From: RBG-16-66-20 sp964564865
Lineage (GTDB): Bacteria > Pseudomonadota > Gammaproteobacteria > Burkholderiales > SG8-39
NCBI GenBank assembly: GCA_964564865.1
Contig: CAZMDA010000002.1
Coordinates: forward strand, 1 to 64,000
DNA length: 64,000 nt
Direction: 5' to 3'
This document shows, piece by piece, positions 1 through 8,657 of the stretch (its first letter is position 1; every line of letters begins with the position of its first letter). The notes under the pieces were generated by a model. The model worked only from the letters and a program-made list of their open reading frames with translations, searched no databases and was not told the origin of the DNA. The position numbers and the translations under genes are program-made.

Positions 1-1
1 C

Positions 2-88
2 GCGCCGGCGCGCGAGCCCAGCGCCTGGCACCGCTTCTGGTCCGGCCTGTTCGCGGCGCACGCGCGCCCGACCAGCGCGGTGCTCTGA
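2..88 (+). CDS. C-terminal end of an unidentified protein (partial)
   Basis: Frame 2 is open from the left edge to a TGA at 86-88, giving about 28 residues with a Trp/Phe/Ala-rich tail (WHRFWSGLF near its start). The next gene starts 1 nt after this stop, which is the tight spacing of an operon. Too little is present to assign a family. Confidence 0.45.
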   Translation, partial: APAREPSAWHRFWSGLFAAHARPTSAVL

Positions 89-89
89 C

Positions 90-1046
90 GTGGACGCCGC
101 CGTGCAGCCGCTGGGCAGCGAGCGCTACGCGCGCTGCATCGAGGTCTCGAAGCGCGTGCGCTGGGACATCGACCGCGACGTCCTGCGCGGGCGCAGCCTC
201 GACTTCGGGCACAAGTTCCTGCCCGACGGCCTGACGCTGGCCCCGGGGCTGGCGTTCCTGACCGACGCCGAGCGCCGCTTCTACAGCCAGGTGCAGGGCC
301 GCACCTACGGCAACATGTTCGCCATGGTGGAGCGCTTCGCCAGCGCCAAGGTCCTGGAGCTGAGCCGCGGGCACTGGCTGGGCGACCAGGTCGCGCTGGA
401 GGCGCTGGTGCGCTTCGCCGACGAGGAGCTGAAGCACCAGGCCCTGTTCCGGCGCCTGGAGCGGATGGCCGGCGCCGGCATGCCCACCGGCTACGCCTTC
501 CTGCCGGAGCCGAACGAGGTCGCCGGCCTGGTGCTGGGCAAGTCCACCTGGGCGGTGCTGGCGCTGACCTGCCTATTCGAGCTGACGAGCCAGGCGCATT
601 ACCGCCAGAGCATCGAGCCCGAGTCCGGCCTGTCCGAGCTGTGGAAGGACGTCTTCCTGTACCACTGGAAGGAGGAATCGCAGCACGCGGTGCTGGACGA
701 GCTGGAATGGATGCGCGAGAACGCGCGCCTCGCCGGCGCCGAGCGCGACGCCGCGGTGGACGACCTGGTCGCGCTGCTGGCGGCGGTGGACGGCACGGCG
801 CGCGCGCAGGCGAAGTCGGACGCGGCCTATTTCCTGGCGACCTGCTGGCGACGGTTCGAGGACGCCGAGGCGCGCGCGGTCCGCGAGGCCTTCCTCGCCG
901 CCTACCGGCTGCAGTACATCGTGTCCGGGGCGAGGCTGGAGCGCTACCGCCAGGTCCTCGGCGGCATGCTGTCCACGCCGCAGGCCGCCCGCGTCGCCGA
1001 GGCGCTGCACCCGATCGTGGCCTGCGTGGAGGCGGCGGGCGGCTAG
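90..1046 (+). CDS. Ferritin-like diiron protein, function unknown
   Basis: The 318-residue protein starts at GTG one base after the preceding stop. It is mostly helical and carries a twofold Glu...ExxH pattern: E81 with E113/H116 (EELKHQ), and E164 with E196/H199 (EESQHA). That spacing is the carboxylate-bridged diiron signature of the ferritin/RNR-R2/oxygenase four-helix superfamily. The Glu/His ligands are seen; iron binding and any oxidase or oxygenase role are inferred. No substrate can be named. The gene converges with the downstream dehydrogenase and the two share a 4-bp CTAG containing both TAG stops. Confidence 0.7.
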   Translation: MDAAVQPLGSERYARCIEVSKRVRWDIDRDVLRGRSLDFGHKFLPDGLTLAPGLAFLTDAERRFYSQVQGRTYGNMFAMVERFASAKVLELSRGHWLGDQVALEALVRFADEELKHQALFRRLERMAGAGMPTGYAFLPEPNEVAGLVLGKSTWAVLALTCLFELTSQAHYRQSIEPESGLSELWKDVFLYHWKEESQHAVLDELEWMRENARLAGAERDAAVDDLVALLAAVDGTARAQAKSDAAYFLATCWRRFEDAEARAVREAFLAAYRLQYIVSGARLERYRQVLGGMLSTPQAARVAEALHPIVACVEAAGG

Positions 1047-2056
1047 AACGCCAGGCAGACCTTGCCGAAGTGCGCGCCGCTCTTGAGGTGCGCCAGGGCC
1101 TGCTTCAGTTCCTCGAAGGCGAACACCCGGTCCACGGCCGGCTCGAGCCGGTGCTGCGCGATGGCCCGGTTCATGGCCTCGAAGCCGTCGCGGTGCCCGA
1201 CGGTGACGCCCTGCAGGCGCACCTGGCGGGTCACCACCAGGCCCAGCGGCGCCGACAGGGTGCCGCCGGAGAGCACGCCGATCATGGACAGCGTCCCGGC
1301 GGGCCGGATGCAGCGCAGCGACTGCGCCAGGGTCTTTTCCCCGCCCAGCTCGACGATGTGGTCATAGCCGCGGCCGCCGGTGATCTCGCGCGTGGCCTTG
1401 TACCACTCCGGCACCTTGACGTAGTTGATCGCGGCATCCGCGCCCATGGCGCGGGCGCGCGCGATCTTGTCGTCGCTGGAGGAGATCACGGTGACGTGCG
1501 CGCCCAGCAGCTTGGCGAACTGCAGCGCGAACAGGGCCACCCCGCCGGTGCCCTGCACCAGCACCTTCGAGCCCGGCCCGAGCCGGTCGTGCGTCACCAG
1601 CGCGCTCCAGGCGGTGAGCGCGGCGCAGGGCAGGGTGGCGGCCTGCACGTCGGACAGGTGGGCCGGGACCTGCACGATGCCGGATTCCGGAAACACCCTG
1701 TACTCGGCCATGACTCCGTCCACCGGGCCGCCGAGGGATTGCGTCATGCGCTCCAGCGTCGGCTCGCCGGTGATCCAGCCCTGGCTGAAGATCGGGCAGA
1801 CCCGGTCGCCCACCTTCGCCCGCGTCACGCCGGCGCCCACCTCGATCACTTCTCCCACGCCATCCGACACGGGGATCAGCGGCAGGGTGCCGGTGAACGA
1901 GCCGTAGCCCCGCAGCGGGACCACGAGGTCGCGGTAGTTGAGGGAGGCCGCCTTCATGCGCAGCAGCACCTGCCCGGGGCCGGGCCTGGGGTCGGGGCGG
2001 ACCGCGAGCTTCAGGTGGTCGAAGGACCAGTCGTCCTGGATCTGGAAGACTTTCAT
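1043..2056 (-). CDS. Zinc-independent alcohol dehydrogenase / quinone oxidoreductase (MDR family)
   Basis: The 337-residue protein has an N-terminal GroES-like domain and a Rossmann domain with GTGGVA near residue 165 and the C-terminal FGKVCL segment usual in NAD(P)-dependent quinone oxidoreductases. The structural and catalytic zinc cysteine clusters of classical ADHs are absent, which points to the zinc-independent branch. The start at 2056 begins MKVFQIQDDW; a longer frame to 2158 would run through the divergent promoter. There is no Shine-Dalgarno; a TACAAT hexamer ends 6 nt before the ATG, suggesting a leaderless message. The gene diverges from the hydroxybenzoyl-CoA-reductase-like operon. 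Its substrate is unknown. Confidence 0.85.
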   Translation of the reverse strand: MKVFQIQDDWSFDHLKLAVRPDPRPGPGQVLLRMKAASLNYRDLVVPLRGYGSFTGTLPLIPVSDGVGEVIEVGAGVTRAKVGDRVCPIFSQGWITGEPTLERMTQSLGGPVDGVMAEYRVFPESGIVQVPAHLSDVQAATLPCAALTAWSALVTHDRLGPGSKVLVQGTGGVALFALQFAKLLGAHVTVISSSDDKIARARAMGADAAINYVKVPEWYKATREITGGRGYDHIVELGGEKTLAQSLRCIRPAGTLSMIGVLSGGTLSAPLGLVVTRQVRLQGVTVGHRDGFEAMNRAIAQHRLEPAVDRVFAFEELKQALAHLKSGAHFGKVCLAF

Positions 2057-2062
2057 GGCGCC

Positions 2063-2068
2063 ATTGTA
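2063..2068 (-). promoter_or_regulatory. Candidate -10 element for the MDR dehydrogenase (leaderless)
   Basis: On the minus strand TACAAT lies exactly 6 nt before the ATG at 2056, so transcription would begin at or next to the start codon. No good -35 is visible 16-18 nt upstream. The same 6-nt geometry recurs at three other genes in the window. Confidence 0.4.
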
Positions 2069-2079
2069 GTAAAGTGCGA

Positions 2080-2100
2080 TTTGTTTGGGGTCCCAACAAA
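2080..2100. promoter_or_regulatory. Imperfect dyad operator between divergent operons
   Basis: A 21-bp dyad with TTTGTT and AACAAA outer arms and a GGG/CCC core pairs at 8 of 10 positions around the centre at 2090. It sits between the dehydrogenase start (2056) and the reductase operon start (2115), where a repressor could control both directions. No regulator gene lies next to it, so the binding family cannot be named. Confidence 0.4.
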
Positions 2101-2114
2101 TGGCGGAGCGAGCG

Positions 2115-2609
2115 ATGGCGGCCATCCCGGAGCGCGTGCACCTGACGCTGCAGGTCAACGGCGAGGCCGTCCCGGCCTCGTTCCCGCCCTACAAGACGCT
2201 GCTCGAGGTGCTGCGCGAGGACCTCGGCCTCACCGGCACCAAGCACGGCTGCGAGCTGGGCGAGTGCGGCGCCTGCACCGTGCTGGTGGACGGCCGGCCG
2301 GTGCTGTCGTGCCTGGCGCTCGCGCTGGAGTGCGGCGGCCGCGCCATCGAGACCATCGAGGGCGTGCAGCGCGGCCCGGAGCTGCACCCGCTGCAGGCCG
2401 CCTTCGCCGACTGCGGCGGCTCGCAGTGCGGCTACTGCACCCCGGGGGTGATCATGACCGCCAAGGCGCTGCTGGCGCGCAACCCGGCGCCCAGCCGCGA
2501 CGAGATCCGCGAGGCGACCGCCGGCAACCTGTGCCGCTGCACCGGCTACCTGCAGATCACCGAGGCCATCGAGGACGCGGCCGCCAGGCTGCGGGAGGAG
2601 GGGCGATGA
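2115..2609 (+). CDS. hcrC: 4-hydroxybenzoyl-CoA reductase-like gamma subunit, two [2Fe-2S]
   Basis: This 164-residue iron-sulfur subunit belongs to the xanthine oxidase family. The plant-type [2Fe-2S] cluster ligands are C46, C51, C54 and C66; the second cluster, near the molybdenum, uses C105, C108, C140 and C142 in CGYC and CRC contexts. The ATG at 2115 is preferred because GGAG ends 6 nt upstream; an in-frame ATG at 2100 and a TTG at 2085 fall inside the dyad operator. The TGA overlaps the next ATG (ATGA). In the complex this subunit carries electrons between the FAD subunit and the Mo site. The specific substrate assignment rests on the third gene of the operon. Confidence 0.85.
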   Translation: MAAIPERVHLTLQVNGEAVPASFPPYKTLLEVLREDLGLTGTKHGCELGECGACTVLVDGRPVLSCLALALECGGRAIETIEGVQRGPELHPLQAAFADCGGSQCGYCTPGVIMTAKALLARNPAPSRDEIREATAGNLCRCTGYLQITEAIEDAAARLREEGR

Positions 2610-5062
2610 ACGAGACCAAGAAGCGCCTCGACGTCCTCGGCAAGCCGCGCCGCCGGGTGGACGGCCGCGCCAAGGTGACCGGCCAGCTGCGCTTCGCCGA
2701 CGACCTGTCGCTGCCGCGCATGCTGCACGCCAAGCTGCTGCGCTCGCCGCACCCGCACGCGATCGTGGAGTCTGTGGACGCGGAGAAGGCAAGGCAGCAC
2801 CCGGGCGTGAAGCTGGTGCTCACCGGGCAGGACTTCCCGGTGCCCTTCGGCATCATGCCGGTGTCGGTGGACGAGTACCCGCTCGCGCGCGAGCGGGTGC
2901 GCTACGTCGGCGACCCGGTGGCCGCGGTGATCGCCGCGGACGAGCAGGCCGCGACCGAGGCGCTGCGCCTGATCGAGGTCCGCTACCGGGTGCTCAGGCC
3001 GATCTCCGGGCCGCAGGAAGGGCTGGCGCATCCCGAGCCGCGCATCCACGACTACGGCGAGCAGGGGAACATCCACCGCAACCAGTCCTACGAGTTCGGC
3101 GATGTCGCCGAGGCCCTGGCGAAGTCCGACCATGTGTTCGAGGACCTGTTCTTCTACGAGGGCAACACCCACCTGCCGATGGAGCAGCAGGCCTCGCTCG
3201 CGTTTCTCGACCAGGACGGCAAGCTGCAGATTTCCTCCTCCACCCAGAACCCGCACTACCTGCACCGGCAGCTGGCACGCGTGCTGCAGATGCCGGAGTC
3301 CCGCATCCGCGTCGTCGCCACGCCCAACGGCGGCGGCTTCGGCGGCAAGTGCGATCCCGGCGGCCACGAGTTCGTGGTCAGCAAGGCCGCGCTGGTTCTC
3401 GGCCGCCCGGTGAAGATCGGCCTCACGCGGGAAGAGGTGTTCTACGTCCACCGCGGCCGGCACCCGGTGCTGATGAAGATGAAGACCGGGGTGACGAAGG
3501 AGGGCAAGCTCACCGGCATGCACCTGCAGACGCTGCTCGACGGCGGCGGCTACGGCTCGCACGGCCCGGCCAGCACCTTCTACACCGGCGTGCTGACGCC
3601 GGTGACCTACCACTACCCGCGCTTCAAGTTCGAGGCCTGCAGGGTATTCACGAACAAGCCCGCCTGCGGCCCCAAGCGCGGGCACGGCACGCCGCAGCCG
3701 CGCTTTGGACAAGAGGTCCAGCTGGACAAGATCGCCGAGCGCCTGGGCCTCGATCCGCTGGAGCTGCGGCTGAAGAACCTGACCAAGGCCGGCGACCTGA
3801 CCGCGAGCTGGCTGCGCGTGGGGTCCACCGGGCTGGAGGACTGCCTGCGAAAGGTGGCGGCGATGTCCGGCTGGAAGGACAAGCACGGCAAGCTGCCCCG
3901 GGGCAGGGGCGTCGGCCTCGCCTGCAGCACCTACATGTCGGGCGCCGGCGTGGCGATCTACTGGAACAAGATGCCGCACTCGGGCGTGCAGGTGCTGCTC
4001 GACCGCTCCAGCACCGTGGTCGTCTACTGCGGCGCCACCGAGATCGGCCAGGGCTCGGACGACGTGCTGGCCGCGATCGTCGCCGAGACGCTCGGCGTGG
4101 ACACCGACTCGGTGCGCGTGGTGACCGGCGACACAGGCATCACGCCGGTGGACCTGGGGTCGTACTCCAGCCGCGTCACCATCATGGCGGGCAACGCGGC
4201 GGTGCAGGCCGCGGAACGGCTGCGCGCCAGCCTCGCCGCCGCGGTGTGCGAGACCCTGGGCACGCTGCCCGACCGCGTGGTGTTCTCGCAGGGCAAGGTG
4301 TTCGCCGCGGACAACGCCGGCGCCGGCATGAGCTTCGTCGAGGCCGTGGCCATGGCCGAGGCCCAGCTGGGCACGCTGTCCGCCGTCGGCTCGTACTCGC
4401 CGCCGAAGGCCCCGGGCCGGTACAAGGGCGCCGGCGTCGGACCTTCGCCCGCCTACAGCTTTTCCGCCTGCGTGGTGGAGGCCGAGGTGGATGAGCGCAC
4501 CGGCTGGATCCACGTGCCGAAGATCTGGATCGCGCACGACATCGGACGGGCGCTGAACCCGGTGCTCGCGCGCGGGCAGGTCATCGGCGGCGTGTACATG
4601 GGCCTGTCCGAGGCGATGATGGAAGAGCAGTCCTTCCGCCGCCTGCCGGAGAAGCTCTCGGGGGCGCTGGTGCACCGCGCGCCTTCCATGCTCGACTACA
4701 AGAGCCTCACCGCGCTGGACATGCCGGAGGTCGAGGTCGCGTTGATCGAGGACCCGGATCCCAATTGCCCATACGGCGCCAAGGAAGTGGGGCAGGGCCC
4801 GCTGCTGCCGGTGATGCCGGCGCTGGCGAACGCCATCTTCGACGCCGTCGGCGTGCGCATCGACGAGATCCCGCTCACCCCGGACAAGGTGCTGCGCGCG
4901 CTGGAGGCGAAGGCCGAGGGCAAGGCGGCGCGCGTCGGCCCCGAGTCCTATCCGGCCGTGCCCTATCCTGAACCCACCTTCGTGCTGCCGCCCTGGGAAG
5001 GCGGCGACGGCAACGAGTCCCGCAAGGGAGGCGAAAAGCGTGCTGCGGCTGCCGTGGTTTGA
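2606..5062 (+). CDS. hcrA: 4-hydroxybenzoyl-CoA reductase-like alpha subunit, molybdopterin-binding
   Basis: The 818-residue molybdopterin subunit opens with the aldehyde oxidase/xanthine dehydrogenase a/b hammerhead domain (VDGRAKVTGQLRFADD). It then has the GGGFGGK Mo-cofactor motif near residue 239, an RGHGTPQPR segment, an EIGQG segment and the late KEVGQGP segment that holds the catalytic Glu in the family. It starts within the ATGA overlap with the gamma gene and overlaps the beta gene by 23 bp, so the three are co-translated. It is somewhat longer than the roughly 770 residues I recall for the Thauera enzyme, through a Pro-rich tail. A different aromatic-CoA or N-heterocycle substrate remains possible. 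Confidence 0.85.
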   Translation: MNETKKRLDVLGKPRRRVDGRAKVTGQLRFADDLSLPRMLHAKLLRSPHPHAIVESVDAEKARQHPGVKLVLTGQDFPVPFGIMPVSVDEYPLARERVRYVGDPVAAVIAADEQAATEALRLIEVRYRVLRPISGPQEGLAHPEPRIHDYGEQGNIHRNQSYEFGDVAEALAKSDHVFEDLFFYEGNTHLPMEQQASLAFLDQDGKLQISSSTQNPHYLHRQLARVLQMPESRIRVVATPNGGGFGGKCDPGGHEFVVSKAALVLGRPVKIGLTREEVFYVHRGRHPVLMKMKTGVTKEGKLTGMHLQTLLDGGGYGSHGPASTFYTGVLTPVTYHYPRFKFEACRVFTNKPACGPKRGHGTPQPRFGQEVQLDKIAERLGLDPLELRLKNLTKAGDLTASWLRVGSTGLEDCLRKVAAMSGWKDKHGKLPRGRGVGLACSTYMSGAGVAIYWNKMPHSGVQVLLDRSSTVVVYCGATEIGQGSDDVLAAIVAETLGVDTDSVRVVTGDTGITPVDLGSYSSRVTIMAGNAAVQAAERLRASLAAAVCETLGTLPDRVVFSQGKVFAADNAGAGMSFVEAVAMAEAQLGTLSAVGSYSPPKAPGRYKGAGVGPSPAYSFSACVVEAEVDERTGWIHVPKIWIAHDIGRALNPVLARGQVIGGVYMGLSEAMMEEQSFRRLPEKLSGALVHRAPSMLDYKSLTALDMPEVEVALIEDPDPNCPYGAKEVGQGPLLPVMPALANAIFDAVGVRIDEIPLTPDKVLRALEAKAEGKAARVGPESYPAVPYPEPTFVLPPWEGGDGNESRKGGEKRAAAAVV

Positions 5063-6035
5063 GTACCGCAGCCCGCGCACGGTCGCGGAGGCGGTGAAGA
5101 TCCTCGCCGGCGAAGGCCCGGCGGCGATGCTGGTCGCCGGCGGCACCGACCTCCTGCCCAACATGAAGCGGCGCCACCAGTCGCCGAAGGTGCTGGTGTC
5201 GCTGCGCGCCGTCGATGAGCTGCGCCAGCTGAACGGCAGCTACGGCGCCGGGCTCACGCTGGCCGAGGTGGTCGGGCATCCGGGCACGCCGGCCGCGCTG
5301 CGCCAGGCCGCGGCGCAGGTGGCCACGGCGCAGATCCGCAACATGGGCACGCTGGGCGGCAACCTGTGCCTCGATACGCGCTGCACCTACTACAACCAGA
5401 CCGAGGAATGGCGCAAGGCCATCGACTACTGCCTGAAGAAGGACGGCAGCGTGTGCTGGGTGGCCACCGCGAGCAAGCGCTGCGTGGCGGCGTCTTCCAC
5501 TGACACCGCGCCGGCGCTGATCGCGCTCGATGCGAAGGTGAGGCTGGCCGGTCCTGCCGGGGAGCGCGAGATCCCGGTCGAGGCGCTCTACAACAACGAT
5601 GGCATCGACTACCTGTCGCGCAGGCCGGACGAGGTCCTGACGGGCGTCGTGATTCCTTCGGGGTGGAAGAGCACCTACTGGAAGCTGCGCCGGCGCGGGT
5701 CGTTCGACTTCCCCATCCTCGGCGTCGCCGCCGCGGTGAAGATGGACGGCGACGTCGTTGCCGAGGCGCGCATTGCGCTGGGCGCGGTGGCGTCGCGGCC
5801 GTTCCGGGTCGAGAAGGCGGGGGAGTTCCTGAAGGGCAAGCGGCTGACGGATGAGGTCATCGCCGAGGCCTCGACGCTGGTGGCGAATCGCGCCAAACCC
5901 ATGGACAACACCGACATGGATCTCTACTGGCGCAAGGAAGTGGCGGACGATTTCGCAGGGTATGCGCTGAGGGAGTTGCGCGGGGATGACATGAGCGCGG
6001 TGCGGGCGAGGACGGCGAGGTACGTTCCGGGGTAG
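5040..6035 (+). CDS. hcrB: 4-hydroxybenzoyl-CoA reductase-like beta subunit, FAD plus [4Fe-4S] loop
   Basis: The 331-residue FAD subunit has the AGGTDLLP (32-39) and TLGGN flavin motifs. Between them and the C-terminal domain lies a cysteine loop with C115, C131, C139 and C148, spacing C-x15-C-x7-C-x8-C. This matches the extra [4Fe-4S] ligand pattern that, as I recall, distinguishes the beta subunit of 4-hydroxybenzoyl-CoA reductase from ordinary xanthine dehydrogenase FAD subunits. In the known enzyme this cluster helps run the reaction as a reductive dehydroxylation to benzoyl-CoA. GGAGG lies 8 nt before the GTG start. No benzoyl-CoA reductase genes are in the window. Confidence 0.85.
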   Translation: MLRLPWFEYRSPRTVAEAVKILAGEGPAAMLVAGGTDLLPNMKRRHQSPKVLVSLRAVDELRQLNGSYGAGLTLAEVVGHPGTPAALRQAAAQVATAQIRNMGTLGGNLCLDTRCTYYNQTEEWRKAIDYCLKKDGSVCWVATASKRCVAASSTDTAPALIALDAKVRLAGPAGEREIPVEALYNNDGIDYLSRRPDEVLTGVVIPSGWKSTYWKLRRRGSFDFPILGVAAAVKMDGDVVAEARIALGAVASRPFRVEKAGEFLKGKRLTDEVIAEASTLVANRAKPMDNTDMDLYWRKEVADDFAGYALRELRGDDMSAVRARTARYVPG

Positions 6036-6036
6036 G

Positions 6037-7878
6037 TCAGGCAGGCGCCGCGTTCGCGAGCGGGATGCGCAGCGTAATGCGTGTCCCGGCGCCCGGAGAC
6101 CAGACATCGAGGCTTCCGCCCAGCGCGCTCGCGCGCCTCTGCATGATCATCAGGCCGCGGCCGCCGGGAGCCTTCGCGCCGCCCAGGCCCCGGCCGTCGT
6201 CGGTGACGCTCACTTCGACCGCATCCGCATTGGCGCTTGCCGCGACCGCGATGCGCTTTGCGCCGGCGTGGCGCAGGGCATTGCTCACCGCTTCGAACAG
6301 GATGCGCTGCAGGTGCAGGATGCGCGTGGGGCTGAAGTGCTCCAGCCTGGGCAGGTCGGCGACCTGCCAGTCGAAGGCGACGCCGGAGGCCTCGATGGGG
6401 TCGCGCAGCCGGTGGCGCACCGTGCCCAGCGCCATGTTGAGGTCCCCCGGCGGCGTGTCGAGCGAGTCAACGGCGAGGCGGAGTTCCTGCAGCGCGGCGT
6501 GCGTGCGCCGCTCCAGTTCCTCGCGGCTGGCGTTGCCGGTCTGGACCGCGCCCAGCAACCCGACCAGGCTCGCGCCGAGGCCGTCGTGCATGTCGGCCAT
6601 GATGCGCTGGCGCTCATGCACGGTGGCCTGCTGCGATTCCAGTGCGCGCAGATGCTCGTGCGCCTGCTCGATCTGTTCGGTGCGCTCGGCGACGCGCGTC
6701 TCGAGCGTCGCCTTGGATTCGGCCAACTCGCGCACGGCGTCGAAATGGCGCGCGGCGAGCAAGGCGCCAACGGAGATGGTCAGCGCCGGCGCGGCAAACG
6801 GGAGCAGGGCCAGCCGGTCGAAATCGATCCATCCCTGCCAATGGGCCAGGTCATGCACGGCAAGCGCGATCGCGATGGACAATGCTCCTGCGGCGGCCGC
6901 GCGAAGCCATAGTGCACCGCCGCCGCGCGCGATCATGAGCACGATGGACACGGCTAGGAGAAGCACCACGAGTACGCCCAGGGTGGCGAACGCCGCGGCA
7001 AGCGCCTTCTCGCCCATGGCCATCGGTGCCGCGAGGCCCGCGGCGAACGCGATCCAGATCGCGGCGGTCCTGCGAGCCGAGCCCGAGCCGGCCAGGTAAA
7101 GGGCGCCAATGGCCAAGGCCGGCGCGTACGCGTAGGCCTGGACGAGACGCCACAACTCAAGCGACGCTCCCGAGAGGACGGGGCCAGCAGCGAAGCCCAG
7201 GAGGGTCGGCGCCCCGAGCAGGACGGCGGACAGGCCGAACCAAAGCGCCGCGGGGTCGCGCCGGCTCCGCGCCCACAGCGCCAGCGCCGCGACGCCCGCG
7301 ACCAGGGATACGAGTGCGAACGCAACCACCAGCAGCACGTGCAGCTTGTTGTGCCGCAGCCAGATCGCGCGCATCTCGCTGGAGTAGCCGAACCAGACGC
7401 GGGTCAGGCCCTGTCGGAGGTCGGGACTGGCCTGGACGCGGACGTGCAGGACGTTCCGCCCCGGCCGGAACAACGCCGGCGGCGCGCCCGTCAGGTAGGG
7501 CTGATGGTTCTGGCGCACGACCACGTCGGGGCGCAGCGTTCCTCCGACGATGCTGCCATTCAGCCAGAAGGCGATGGCGGCCGCGGAATCTCGCGGAAGA
7601 AAGATGCCGTGCACCGCTCTCGGAACCTCGGTAATTGGAAGCTCGATCCGGTACCAGCCGGCGCCGCGCGCCCCGGGGCGGGATTCGTGCCAGTTGTCCG
7701 GCAGCCGCACGCGCTTCCAGTCCGCGTCGTCCGGCGGCGGCCGAACGCTGTCAGACTGGACGAAGTCTGCTTCGAAGAAGATGTACGGCCCGACGTCCGC
7801 GGACGGGGCGGCGCCCTGTTGCGCAGGGGCGATCGCGGTCCAAGCAGCCAGCGCGACCGCCGAAAGCCAGCGCGGCAC
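6037..7878 (-). CDS. Membrane sensor histidine kinase (HisKA_3 / NarL-type partner)
   Basis: A 613-residue kinase from a GTG at 7878, 2 nt after the response regulator stop; a TTG at 7884 is an alternative. It has a signal-like N-terminus, a periplasmic region (about 25-170) resembling a 7TMR-DISM/beta-sandwich sensor, seven or so membrane segments (about 178-375), a short coiled coil, then the HisKA_3 box MADMHDGLGA with phospho-acceptor H431, and a HATPase domain with NALRHAGA (N box) and DDGRGLGG (G box). The architecture and operon order fit a LuxR-type two-component system. The ligand is unknown. Confidence 0.9.
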   Translation of the reverse strand: MPRWLSAVALAAWTAIAPAQQGAAPSADVGPYIFFEADFVQSDSVRPPPDDADWKRVRLPDNWHESRPGARGAGWYRIELPITEVPRAVHGIFLPRDSAAAIAFWLNGSIVGGTLRPDVVVRQNHQPYLTGAPPALFRPGRNVLHVRVQASPDLRQGLTRVWFGYSSEMRAIWLRHNKLHVLLVVAFALVSLVAGVAALALWARSRRDPAALWFGLSAVLLGAPTLLGFAAGPVLSGASLELWRLVQAYAYAPALAIGALYLAGSGSARRTAAIWIAFAAGLAAPMAMGEKALAAAFATLGVLVVLLLAVSIVLMIARGGGALWLRAAAAGALSIAIALAVHDLAHWQGWIDFDRLALLPFAAPALTISVGALLAARHFDAVRELAESKATLETRVAERTEQIEQAHEHLRALESQQATVHERQRIMADMHDGLGASLVGLLGAVQTGNASREELERRTHAALQELRLAVDSLDTPPGDLNMALGTVRHRLRDPIEASGVAFDWQVADLPRLEHFSPTRILHLQRILFEAVSNALRHAGAKRIAVAASANADAVEVSVTDDGRGLGGAKAPGGRGLMIMQRRASALGGSLDVWSPGAGTRITLRIPLANAAPA

Positions 7879-7880
7879 GG

Positions 7881-8534
7881 TCAAAGCAGGCCCATTCGCT
7901 GTGCCTCGAAGATGGCTTCGGTCTTGGACGTGACCGCGAGCTTGCGGTAGATGCGCCGCAGGTGCGTGTTGACCGTGGTCGCGCTGATGCCCATCAGGCC
8001 CGCGGTCTCGGTGTACGTATAGCCCCGGGAGATCGCGTTCAGAATCTCGGTTTCGCGCGGGGACAGCCTCTCCGCGTCGCCGCTCGGCGCCGGCTTCTCC
8101 ATCCGCTTGAGCAAGTGGCGCGCGATGAGCGGGGAGAGCGGCGAGCCGCCCGCCTTCAGGTCGCGCACGTCCAGCCCGATGTCGTGCGACAGGTTGCCCT
8201 TCAGGAGGTAGCCGCGCGCCCCGGCCTCCAGGCACGCGAGCACGTGCGCCTCGTCGCCGAACGCGGTGAACACCAGGATGTCGCAGGCGGGGTACTGGCG
8301 CGCGACGACGCGGATCAGGTCCAGGCCCGGCATGTCCGGCAAACCCAGGTCGACCAGCAGTACGTCAGGCGGCTTCGCCGCAATCCCGGTAAGTGCGGCG
8401 CCGGCGGTTCCGTACTCGCCCGCGAGCGACAGCTCCGGATCGTCGGCCAGCGACTGCGCGATGCGTGCGCGCGTGCCTTCGTCGTCCTCCACGACGGCGA
8501 CCCGGATCGGCTGCGGCACGCCCATATGGAGCAA
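7881..8534 (-). CDS. NarL/FixJ-family response regulator
   Basis: The 217-residue regulator has a receiver domain with acidic pocket E16-D17-D18, phospho-acceptor D62 in VDLGLPD and the conserved Lys of LLKG, followed by a C-terminal LuxR HTH (LSPRETEILNAISRGYTYTE) that ends in TVNTHLRRIYRKL. It is transcribed first and its partner kinase follows after 2 nt. An internal ATG three codons in is a possible alternative start. Targets are not evident; the divergent caspase operon 123 bp away is the nearest candidate. Confidence 0.93.
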   Translation of the reverse strand: MLHMGVPQPIRVAVVEDDEGTRARIAQSLADDPELSLAGEYGTAGAALTGIAAKPPDVLLVDLGLPDMPGLDLIRVVARQYPACDILVFTAFGDEAHVLACLEAGARGYLLKGNLSHDIGLDVRDLKAGGSPLSPLIARHLLKRMEKPAPSGDAERLSPRETEILNAISRGYTYTETAGLMGISATTVNTHLRRIYRKLAVTSKTEAIFEAQRMGLL

Positions 8535-8657
8535 AGAATAACGCCGCTTCGGCGGTTGCGTCGCGCATCATGACGGCCTTGTACTCAGTATTGAGGATAG
8601 TCGCTCCCGAACCCCGTCGTTAGTCTCACCCCGGTTCCATCGGCGGGGAGCACTGGC

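Noticed and set aside
641..2605. Long open frame running 5' of the molybdopterin subunit gene
   Set aside because: It is a high-GC read-through of the same frame across the antisense MDR gene. The protein there is Arg/Gly/Ala-rich with no family motifs; the real start is the ATG at 2606.
2546..5164. 872-codon open frame antisense to the molybdopterin subunit
   Set aside because: Its composition (His/Arg/Leu-rich, no domains) is what the mirror frame of a GC-rich gene gives.
8582..8597. TACTCAGTATTGAG, similar to the DUF4143 operator
   Set aside because: Its arms are only CTCA/TGAG with 4-nt spacing instead of TACTCA/TGAGTA with 6, and there is one copy; the likeness is probably chance.
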